A stretch of DNA of 64,000 nt from Armadillidium nasatum. Lineage: Eukaryota > Arthropoda > Malacostraca > Isopoda > Armadillidiidae. The notes under the pieces were generated by a model. That model was not told the DNA's origin. It saw only the letters and a program-made list of their open reading frames with translations, and did not search any database. The stretch lies in assembly GCA_009176605.1 (NCBI GenBank), contig SEYY01000906.1, positions 38,810-102,809 of the forward strand, written 5' to 3'. Within the stretch, counting starts at the first letter, position 1. Each line of letters opens with the position of its first letter. Position numbers and translations under genes: made by a program. This document shows, piece by piece, positions 15,602 to 64,000 of this stretch.

Positions 15602-16308
15602 TCTGGGAAACGACGGAAAGAAACAATTAGAGACAAAAAAAGAAAACAGTAACTTGAGAAGAACAAATATATTTATCTAGGTACAAGGGTACCAAGGTGC
15701 TAGGTAGGTACAGCAAAATAAATCTAGATAGGTACTAACTACTACATTTAAATTACATTCTAAGCTTACCTACAGGTTTCAGTTTTGGTTTTTCCAGTAT
15801 GAGGGTCTCAGTTGCTTTTAACTGTGCTCTTTGTTCTTTTGCTCGTTGGAATTTTATGTCAACTCCTCCCATGCAGCCAGTAACTCCTTTTTGTCTCTAA
15901 AGGAGCAAAAACTGTCTGTCTTCTTCATCTGTGCTCTTCAACTCGTCTTCATGTGCAATATTAAACAGGTCATTAAGGCTTAACTTAAAAGCTTCCACTC
16001 TCTTACTTTGAGATTGACTTACACATCTGGATGCATTTTTTTTGCATTTCCTTCAAATGTTTGTTACGTATCCTAGTTTTATCTCAAACAAGTACAACTT
16101 CCTGGATTTTGAGTCTTGCAACATCTCTGGTTACTAGTTTAACTTGACATTCATTGTAAAACAAACTATGTAAAACTTGACCATTGGATGGCAACTTACT
16201 GCCAGTAATTTGATGGTGCACGTATCCAATAAGAAAAATCTTGTCTTTCTGTCGCAAACTTACATCACTTGTAGCTGTAGAGGACGAAGTCTGAGATTTC
16301 GAGTCCAT
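15602..16308 (-). pseudogene. Repeat-associated protein, N-terminal part with an intron
   Basis: Starts at the ATG at 16308 (MDSKSQTSSS). Blocks: KIFLIGYVHHQ, then a TGA near 16084 in place of what looks like Trp, LNDLFNIAHEDELKS near 15970-15925, EEDRQFLLL near 15910 and GCMGGVDIKFQRAKEQRA near 15870-15820. The first exon ends at 15770 with donor GTAAGC. An in-phase acceptor (TTTCCCAG) at 15603 leads to YEDVEMKLLSTN and an acidic run (15602-15540) before LINE A2. The intron of 167 bases and matching phase argue that this was a real spliced gene. Function unknown. Confidence 0.62.
15603..15769 (-). other. Intron of the transposon gene
   Basis: GTAAGC donor at 15769 and pyrimidine-rich TTTCCCAG acceptor at 15603; joining the flanks restores one frame (KPV-D-YEDVEM). 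Confidence 0.5.
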
Positions 16309-16479
16309 TGTTATTTACAGCTCTGGCAAGCAAAAAAATATAATATTTAAGAAAATATACAAATTATACATTTAAAAAACTTATATCGAAACAATACTTT
16401 GATGTGCTTGAATGCAAAGAATTCAACGAACAAGAAACGCAGGGTTAAAAAATAATTTTATCACGTTTATAGCGAATTT

Positions 16480-16600
16480 TGACATTTTTTTGAGAAGATA
16501 ATTTTCCAGGTCCGGTCCTCGAAAAAGTCAAATATCTTCAAATTTGTACGTTTGTCAAACAAGTTGTAGTAGTAAAATTGAATTCAGGAACATTATCTAC

Positions 16601-16659
<59 letters not shown>

Positions 16660-16880
16660 CTTAGGATAAACCGTTCTAATTTTTTTAACGGAAAACCTCC
16701 AAATTTTTTTTTCTTTTAAATGGCTGCTTTAATACTTTAGAGAATAATGAGGCAGGTTTTAACGTTATTCGATCGAGCTGAAACTTTGACAGTCTCATTG
16801 GTACAACAATTGGGAATTTTTTAAGAGTTCCCGTCAATGAAATTCGGGAATTGATTTCTTGCAACCACACTAATTCTCAT
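16480..16880. repeat. Inverted end of the large transposon (partner of 7040-7420)
   Basis: Reverse-complement similarity to 7040-7420 in a run of shared blocks, with a poly-A tract (16609-16655) where the partner has a shorter T-run. Its inner side faces the gene start at 16308. Confidence 0.6.
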
Positions 16881-18400
<1,520 letters not shown>

Positions 18401-18880
18401 ATTCACACGGGTTCACGCCTAAGATAAATGTCTAAGGTGAACAGAGACGTAAGATTTAAAGTGAAAGAGATTAAAATTATTAGGAAAAACAGAAGATGGA
18501 AGAAGAGAATTTCTTATTAAGTACAAAAAAGGTTGGAGAGGAGTTCAGAATTAAACAAGCGTTCAGATGCAGATTTCTTCTCAAATTATACTTTATATGG
18601 AAAGAGAAGGTCAACGAAATTAGCTTTTTAATCTCGAGTCTTAACTCAAAGATCCATTTAACCGAGTAAGAATGTGAAAGATAGATGTAGAAAAGTAATA
18701 GTAATAACATATGTCAAAAGGTCAGAAAATTTGGTGAAAAGGAGAACGAAGGAGATAAGCACATTTTCGCTCAGTGAAAGTGACCTTAGATCCTCGAATT
18801 ATATTCTGCATATGTTACCGATAATTTTTCCATTCAATCTACACTTTTCCCAAGGTCAGAACAAGTTGTCTTGAAATCAT
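18401..18880 (-). mobile_element. LINE family A remnant A4 (heavily decayed)
   Basis: Nucleotide-level similarity to the 3' coding part of LINE A2: the motifs around GGTGAACAGAGACG, AAACAGAAGATGGAAG and a decayed copy of the stretch coding for the RVDSKA region appear in the same order. There is no usable frame. Confidence 0.55.
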
Positions 18881-18960
18881 GGATTTTGGGAATAAAATAT
18901 TTACTCGAAGAGGTAATCAGTGATTGATATCCTTATCTTTCTGGTACACACAGGAGAAAA

Positions 18961-19082
<122 letters not shown>

Positions 19083-19324
19083 AAACAGAAGTTATAATAA
19101 TAATAATAAGTGTGCTTTACATAAGAGAGAGCATTAAAAAGAAGAGTTAGAGTATTTTGGTCAAAATTATGTATGAGAGTTAAAGTATATATATAACAAG
19201 AAAGGTTAACAGAAAAGCAAATGTCAAGTATTTCAAATTTGGTTAGGATAGTCCTTAATGCATATAGGTACCCTTATTAATTGGTTCAATCCCTTAAACA
19301 TAGTAGTACATTGACCCAAAAATA

Positions 19325-19450
19325 TGGAACAGTCTCATGAGAAGTTGTGAGGTGTTCAGAAAAGACTAGGAAATCTAATCCATTGGGAGAATAATAGCTG
19401 AAACGCAAAATAGTTATAGTAGGAAGACATATTTTAATCCAAAGCTACAC
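19325..19450 (-). mobile_element. LINE family A remnant A5 (endonuclease region)
   Basis: Similar to the LINE A2 sequence at 14649-14770 (shared CAGTCTC.TGAGAAGT, GGAGAA.A.TAGC, TAGGAAGA.A.ATTTTAA). Non-coding now. Flanking sequence 19079-19324 and 19451-19811 shows nothing assignable. Confidence 0.55.
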
Positions 19451-19809
19451 TTCTTCTGTATACAAACAATAAGATTAAAAAATAGTCAAATACGAAGTTT
19501 AAGCTAAATTATAACTCAAAAACTACCAACAATAAGTTTGAAGAGTTTTCTTCTCTCTTTTGTTTCATATAATAAAAGAACGAAAAAAATGGAAAAATAA
19601 AATGCTAAATTCAAAAAATTTGGGATTTTATGTTAAGCATTATATAATAAGCATCAATTCAAAACAGTATAATTTCGCATTTTCCATAGAAGAGTCATGT
19701 GAATGAAGTTGGTGGTTCAATATGTTTGTGTATTTAATTTAAAGTCAGTGCCTTGCAGAAATGCCATCAAGTCTTTAATATAAAAATGAAACTAATCATA
19801 AAATAATCT

Positions 19810-19811
<2 letters not shown>

Positions 19812-19890
<79 letters not shown>
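19812..19890. repeat. (AAT)n microsatellite
   Basis: Trinucleotide array. Confidence 0.97.
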
Positions 19891-20279
19891 TTTGCCGAAA
19901 ATCTGTCAAAAATTATTTAATACACACATGAGCGGAGCTGGAAAACACCCTTAAGTACTTAGATGAATCACTCATAACCTACAAATTTCATCATCGAAAT
20001 TTGAGAAAATAGGATGAGCAAAACGAGTCAATCGGATTTCCCTCAAATGAGGTTGAATATAACTCATAAATTAAACTTGTAATATCGATGGTATAACGAA
20101 AATAGTAGAAAAAATGCAAAGAGAGAGTTAGTAGGAGCAGGTTACTTGATGAAATTAACCCCTTTCATTCACTCAAACTTTTCAAGAAAATTATTCCATG
20201 TTTCCCACTTACAAATAAAGTAGCAATAATGGTATGGAAAGAACAAAAAGACAAAATAGTCATTTCTAAAAGTTTGTAA

Positions 20280-20400
20280 GACAGAATAAGGAAAGATTTG
20301 AATTGCATGATTTCAAAGATGGTTCTTTAGTCTTTGTAAGATTGTGTCGAACAGAAAGAATACATGCCGTAAGTTCGAAAAGTCAGATCAAAGAATCTTG
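20280..20400 (-). mobile_element. LINE family B remnant
   Basis: Weak similarity to the LINE B stretch containing GTGTGGAAGATTGTGTCGA followed by an AGA-rich region (compare 24895-24940). Non-coding; ends at an (AAT)n array at 20410-20478. Confidence 0.4.
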
Positions 20401-20409
20401 AGTCAGAAA

Positions 20410-20410
20410 A

Positions 20411-20478
<68 letters not shown>
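20410..20478. repeat. (AAT)n microsatellite
   Basis: Trinucleotide array; the stretch from here to 20828 shows no gene. Confidence 0.97.
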
Positions 20479-20480
<2 letters not shown>

Positions 20481-20827
20481 GTAAGCAAATATTTCTCTTG
20501 ATTGGATTTAAGATTAAAAGAATTCTAAGCCCAAATTATTGTGATTAAAAATTAAAATTTTCTTGATTGTTGGTTTGTGAGCTTTACTCAAGGTACAAAA
20601 GATCAGAAGGAGAATTATCGATCGTTTATACAAGTCAAACTTTATCATTTGAGGTTTTTTATTGAAAATAATTTACTTTTTCACACAACTGCAAACATAA
20701 TTTTTAATCACATTAAATTCAATCCCACTATCTCTCCTCTGAGATAAAATAACATGCACAGATGAATGAAAAAAACTGGGAAAAAATCATAGCTGAGGCT
20801 ATATCACTTTTAAGCCTCAATCCATTA

Positions 20828-21190
<363 letters not shown>

Positions 21191-21396
21191 GAACTTTATT
21201 AATATTAAAACTTCTCTTAAAATTTCAAGAAGCTCTTATTCAAAAGCTCACACCACTCCGTAAAAGCCAAATAACCATATTTTATTTATCTTAATCATCA
21301 ACAACGTTCCTTATTTTAATATCACTCTCCATCATGCGAAATATAAATGCAAAATCTAAACCAAAATTGCATTTTTAGGGTTGTGGCACTATCTGC

Positions 21397-22586
<1,190 letters not shown>

Positions 22587-22594
<8 letters not shown>

Positions 22595-23131
22595 GATGCC
22601 TGTATATATATTTATTTATTTATTTATTGACATCCCTATTTTAAGTGATATAAATAGAGTGTTTATCAAACGTTTTTCTGTTCTATAGAAATGAAAATTT
22701 TTTGAATGATAATAATATTGTAGTTTTATTTTTAACGAAGATCTTAATTTGTCTTTCTATTTTTACCAAAAGAGAAACTGTTTCAAGAGTGAAATAGTTT
22801 TTTACATGATCATCTTCATCTACTACAATCGCCTCCAAATTCAACTTTATAAATTTACCACAACAGTCAAAAATATTTTATAATAATTTTAAATTTTTAT
22901 TATGGATTTCCTAACAAAAATAGTTGATATAGAATAACGATGGTAACACTAAAATATTTTAGCTTTTTTACCTCTAAATATCGGCCTTTGGCACTAACAA
23001 CTAAACGACATTCAAATGTTTTTAAATATTATTTTAACTAAGAAGGAAAAAGAATTTCCATAAGAATAATGTCTTTAACTGTAAATGAATTGGTTTAAAA
23101 ACAGAAAATAAATCTTTAAAATGTGCGTACG
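22587..23131 (-). other. Downstream region / probable 3' UTR of the host gene
   Basis: Follows the stop codon of the host gene. Several AATAAA motifs lie on the minus strand (TTTATT on plus, for example near 22895 and 22610), but I cannot tell which is used. Confidence 0.4.
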
Positions 23132-57601
<34,470 letters not shown>

Positions 57602-57751
57602 TTTTTTTTCAAAAGGAGAGTTTTTAACTATTTCCAATTTAACTTCAAAATTTAGTCGTTATTTCTATACTTTATTAAATAAAAATAAACCTGTTAAAAT
57701 GGATATCAAATGCAATTAAAATTAATTAAAATATATAATTAATAGAAATTA

Positions 57752-60382
<2,631 letters not shown>

Positions 60383-60779
60383 ATGATTAGAAGATATATT
60401 ATATATTTTAATATTAATCTCCCACTCTGAACCTATGTTTATGTAATATAACTATTTTTGCAGTATTATAAAGTACGAGAGTAAAAATATTAGAAAAGTC
60501 GACGTACTGAATATTACTTTAATGCAAACAATTTACACTGAATATCTTATAATTAAAATTTGTGTATCATTAGACATTTTCATTGCATATATTTTTACTG
60601 ATGTACTTGACGTTGCAATCTCTTTCGAAACCACACATGTAGGGGACTAATCACATTTTTTAAAAATAAGTCACGTGTTGATTGCTAAATGAATTAATTT
60701 CGTTCTCTCATTAAATTTCACAAAAAGGCTATTAGTCATTAATATTAATTTTAGCAGCCTTTCAACTTCATTCAAAATT

Positions 60780-60950
60780 TTACTGTAGCCCTGCACTTGG
60801 AAGTCGAATATGAAGATGAAGGAGTTGTTCATCAACTTCATCCTCAATGAAATTCACGTTTTCCTTCTCTTGCATCTGAATTTGATCGATATCTGTAGGA
60901 TATTCACTACGCGATTCAAGAAATACATCAATACCAGTTATATATCGAAA
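60780..60950 (-). other. Unidentified 56-codon open segment
   Basis: Open from a stop at 60951 to TAA at 60780 without an early Met: GIDVFLESRSEYPTDIDQIQ, MQEKENVNFIEDEVDEQLLH, LHIRLPSAGLQ. The composition looks coding (acidic, mixed hydrophobic) in a region of otherwise short frames. I see no good acceptor in front of it. It could be a last exon or a transposase remnant. Confidence 0.3.
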
Positions 60951-61009
60951 TCAAATTTTTCTTATATCTCCAGAATTAAAGAGAAATGAAGATCAGAGTC
61001 AAATCAAAG

Positions 61010-61185
61010 GATGACATGCCTCCCTATACGACTTTTGAGAGTGTGCAAGTCAAAGAAAGTTGGGAAAATAGATAAAAGTATTGTTTTCCTGCTAAGAATA
61101 CAGGATAAGAGAGTTGGACAGAGAAAGGATGAAACTTTAGCCAAAGACGTGCTATTGCACTATTCTTCCACAATGACGAGCAGTG
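61010..61185 (-). mobile_element. LINE family B 3' remnant
   Basis: Nucleotide similarity to the C-terminal coding end of family B (compare 52060-52265): GTGTGCAAGTCAAAG.AAGTTGGGAAAATAGAT, GAGTTGGACAGAGAAAGGATGA and GAGCAGTGTCC appear in order. Decayed. Confidence 0.65.
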
Positions 61186-61345
61186 TCCGTTATAAAACTG
61201 ATTATATATTTAAGTTTTATTTCAAACCAACCTGGAAGAGTTATAAATATTTTCCTCTTGTTCCTTTTAATCAAGTAATTTTTAATGAAAAAGTAAATCT
61301 ATTTTTATATTAAATACAAAACTTAAAATTACACTGAAAGACTGT

Positions 61346-61506
61346 CCTAACGAATCGTTAGTGGCAAAAATGTCACAGCAAATTTTTTGTTATTTTCTTA
61401 TTAGAAAATAAATCGGTGAAGCAACTTCCTTATGCTTAAAACAAGTCATTCCTATATTGAAAACTTTACTGTGATATTTTTGTCACTTGTCCCAACGATT
61501 CGTTGG
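61346..61506. repeat. Small inverted-repeat unit, possible MITE
   Basis: Left arm 61346-61377 and right arm 61469-61506 are complements apart from an indel: both hold AACGAATCGTT (itself palindromic) and CAAAAATRTCACAG. No coding and no clear target duplication. Confidence 0.55.
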
Positions 61507-61784
61507 AACAAGTGTAGGGAAAAAATCAAAACACTCAATTCTGGCAACAGATAAGTTGGCCAACTGAATTTGGATTTCTCAAAATACTCGAGTAGTCATG
61601 CGAAGAAAGTTTCTACGTCTGGCAGGAAACTGAATTCTATTACATTTTTTCCACTCTCCATGAATGATGGCGAGGAGTTAAAAGCTTGTACTACCTTAAG
61701 TAATGTGCATATTAATATATATTTTATATAAATAAATAATAATAAAATAAACATGTTGATTGGAGAGAACGAAACAAATATGTT

Positions 61785-61856
61785 GTTTAGTCTTTGATTC
61801 TACCCTATCAAAAAGATGGGTGAAATCTGAGCCACTCTAGAAATGAGAGCAGTATT
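61785..61856 (-). mobile_element. LINE family A fragment joined to LINE D
   Basis: Minus strand reads KYCSHF then, past a stop, SGSDFTHLFDRVESK, matching EYCSHIWGGSGFTRLLDRVDSK of LINE A2. It continues from LINE D reverse-transcriptase coding without a spacer. Confidence 0.65.
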
Positions 61857-62301
61857 TAAACTTACTCGCATGCTTAAGTCTCCTCTCTAAGTTCACATCT
61901 ATGTCTTCTCTCTCCCTTATTATTACCATTAGTTCTGTTTTCTCTGTGTTTATCCACATGTCCATTGAGTTCAGCACATAATTCCGCCTATTAACAGCTT
62001 CCTTCATATCCTCAGTTTCTGATGTTATCTGCCGCATCATCCGAGAATACTAATGTATTTTCAATTTTCTCTAATGCATATTATTTTTAGACAGCTTCCA
62101 GGTACAGTGCGAAAAGAAATGGTGACAATGCACTGCCCTGTCTCATTACGTTTTTCACTCCAAACCATTTCTTGCTTCCTCCTACTCTGACCATATTTAC
62201 AGGTTTTTCGTGTATGCTCTTAATAGCTGTTGTTAATTTCTCCGGAATGTTGTACACTGGGTCTTCTAATACTCTCCATAGTCTTTATCTTTTTATCCTA
62301 T

Positions 62302-62514
62302 CTAAAGTTTTTCTAAATCTATGAATGCTGCATATGCTTTCATGTTCCATCCTATGTTTTTCTCTGTCAGCTGTTCATATGATATATCAAGACTGTCGTG
62401 CTTTTTCCCTAGTCTAAAACCATGAAGCCATTTTCTAATTTTATCTTCAAACTTCATCTTCAATCTTCTCTTCAAGATCCTCTCGTATACATTACTCGCT
62501 CCAATTAACAACAC
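62302..62514 (-). pseudogene. LINE D reverse-transcriptase fragment
   Basis: Open for 70 codons: GASNVYERILKRRLKMKFED, KIRKWLHGFRLGKKHDSLDI, SYEQLTEKNIGWNMKAYAAF, IDLEKL. The last block is motif A (FIDLEKAFDR in intact relatives) with its catalytic Asp. Confidence 0.75.
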
Positions 62515-62539
62515 TTTTCCTCTATAATATCCACATCAC

Positions 62540-63085
62540 ATTTTCTTCTATCTCTCTTTTCATGTTTTTTTTTAAAGTTATCACCGTCCCACACTGGCAG
62601 AGCCTTATTCGAGGAGTGTGGTTCTTAGATCGGGGAAATTTGAGTTATATATTATTATAAGTTGATAGGTTATACAGATTATTTGGGTTTTGGATAGGGA
62701 AAGCCTGCTACGGTACAACAAAATCAAGTATATTTTTGACCACAGGTGGACGTGGTTTTAAATCTTTGATAGGCAGACCTTCTCTATAGGAGCAATTTAG
62801 AGAGAATCTGGTGAAATAGCGTGGATTGTTGTAAATATTGGACGTTTTTAAGTGATATTTGAGTATTGAGATTAGCGTAATAATACACCTTGCCGTAAAC
62901 TGTAATAAATTAACTACAGAATATCCCCTACAAACGACAATTTTTTTTATGTCCGTTCAGGTAGCTGGATCAGAGGTCCGAACCTCGATTTGTATACTTT
63001 GCAGTACACAAGCGAGAACGAGGGGCTACCTCGATCCCTTAAGCCAGAGAAAAACTGACTTAAATCACAGAGCTACTGCTTTCCT
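62540..63085 (-). mobile_element. Insertion in LINE D: LINE A 3' end and tRNA-like SINE
   Basis: Separates two parts of LINE D that belong together. On the minus strand, TGGCTTAAGGG near 63045 matches an A box and GGTTCGGACCT near 62985 resembles a B box, followed by a body similar to 42690-42780. Near 62565-62625 is the family A 3' hairpin region (AATAAGGCTCTGCC) with an A tail. So this is a SINE whose 3' end resembles LINE A, or two insertions. Confidence 0.5.
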
Positions 63086-63795
63086 TCACATTGTTAGTAT
63101 TTTTCCTTCCTCACATAGCTTTTCGAATATCAATGTTAACCATTTAGTTATCCCTTCCCCTGTCTTGAATAACTCGTTACTCAGTCCATTGTACCCTGCA
63201 GTTTTCTTAACATTTTAATTGTCTATCTTACTTCTTCTATGTGAATCATTCTGATTTCCTCCAGTCTTTATTTTTCTCTCTGGGGGTGGTGCCTCCAATA
63301 TTCCCACCTCCTCCTCCTTCTCTTGCCCATTCAGCAACTTTTCAAAATATTTTCTTCATCTTTCAGCTACCTCTGTCTAATCCAGAAGCAGTTCTCCCTT
63401 TTTATTCAAAACCACATGTGTTTCGAGTTCTTTACTTGCTTTCCTGCTCTTAGCTATTCCATAAACAAGTTTTCTTGTGCCCTTCATATCCTCTTTCAAC
63501 TTTCTTCCAATTCTGATCCATGTGGAATCTTTATTTTTCCTTTTAACATCTAATGTATGATTTTTGCTATCACATATTCACTTCTATTTTCCTCTGTTCT
63601 TGTCTTTATCCATTTCCTATATTCCTTGTTCTTGAGATACACGGGGTTCTTAACCTCTTCATTCCACCACACTGTCCTCTTCCTCCTTCCTCCCCTATTT
63701 CCTTCTTTCCCGTTGTTTCACTTGTAGCCCCATCTACTTCTTCTCTAAAGGCTTACCAGTTCTCTTCCATAGCTTACTGTCCTTCTTTCATATTC

Positions 63796-63999
63796 TCAAG
63801 TTATTCTTTCATTGAATTTTTCTGTAACTCCCTCCTCTTTCAGCTTCTCCAAACAGTATCCCTCTCTTACTTTCCTTCTTGGTTTCTTCCCTGACTTCCA
63901 ACTCAATTTCTCCAGTGACATTCTATGGTTCGAATCTAGGGAGATCATGGGCACACTTTTCACATCTTCGAAGACTCTCTTATTCTTGGTCAGCATCAT
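63796..63999 (-). pseudogene. LINE D endonuclease C-terminus (truncated by window)
   Basis: Reads MMLTKNKRVFEDVKSVPMIS, LDSNHRMSLEKLSWKSGKKP, RRKVREGYCLEKLKEEGVTE. DSNHR stands where endonucleases of this type have SDHR. The rest of the endonuclease lies beyond 64000. Confidence 0.6.
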
Positions 64000-64000
64000 G

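Larger units (their letters stand above)
61857..64000 (-). mobile_element. LINE family D (disrupted, runs off the window)
   Basis: A fourth non-LTR retrotransposon type. From the window edge: VPMISLDSNHRMSLEKLSWK (endonuclease end) and RKVREGYCLEKLKEEGVTEK near 63990-63800, a Lys/Glu-rich spacer to about 63240, then an interruption at about 62540-63085. The reverse transcriptase resumes: VYERILKRRLKMKFEDKIRK, AYAAFIDLEKL near 62335-62305, NVMRQGSALSPFLFALYLEA near 62160-62095 and TLVFSDDAADN near 62055-62025. Stops throughout. The YxDD box is altered (FSDD). Clade not assigned. Confidence 0.75.

Overview
The window is strongly AT-rich eukaryotic DNA, and it reads as an invertebrate genome, most likely an arthropod. 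I infer this from a spliced gene with short GT-AG exons, mariner, LINE and Penelope-like elements of kinds common in arthropods, tRNA-derived SINEs and very long (AT)n and (AAT)n microsatellites. I cannot name the species. There are no bacterial operons and no rRNA. The many long Tyr/Ile reading frames are translations of (AT)n arrays and are not genes.

The one clear host gene lies on the minus strand from 57601 down to 23132. Eight coding exons join in phase with GT-AG boundaries and give a 639-residue protein. It has a short leucine-rich coiled coil resembling the CCDC92/CCDC74 family, a second coiled coil, a proline run and a long Ser/Lys/Arg-rich C-terminal half. Its introns are packed with transposons. 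At least five of its splice sites touch, or lie within about 25 bases of, an (AT)n array.

Layout. 1-2600: a Penelope-type foldback with a hammerhead-like core, then a DD41D mariner-type transposon. 2978-6217: two broken LINEs (families A and B). About 7040-16880: what I read as one large DNA transposon on the minus strand with long inverted ends and an intron-containing gene, interrupted by a Penelope-like element (8747-11268) and a near-full-length LINE A (about 12044-15540). 17000-23000: eroded LINE pieces and microsatellites. 23132-57601: the host gene. Its introns hold LINE B copies (24206-27266, 41739-41950, 44205-46890, 51948-55345), LINE C copies (29935-30110, 31105-32458, 35570-38657 and a copy split by a Polinton-like insertion at 39442-41194), a LINE A fragment split by a MULE-like MITE (33108-34440), a Tc1-type MITE (43371-43582), a second Penelope-like element (47066-48865) and a pair of inverted tRNA-Arg-like SINEs. 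57978-60002: LINE B upstream of the host gene. 61857-64000: a fourth LINE type (D), disrupted and running off the window.

Two themes stand out. First, unrelated element families are repeatedly bounded on both sides by (AT)n or (AAT)n arrays, so the arrays act either as landing sites or as products of insertion. Second, nesting is deep but can be untangled with target-site duplications and inverted ends. The most unusual items are the large split transposon, the hammerhead-like cores at three Penelope ends, the Polinton-like element with a 6-bp duplication, and the host gene with microsatellites at its splice sites.
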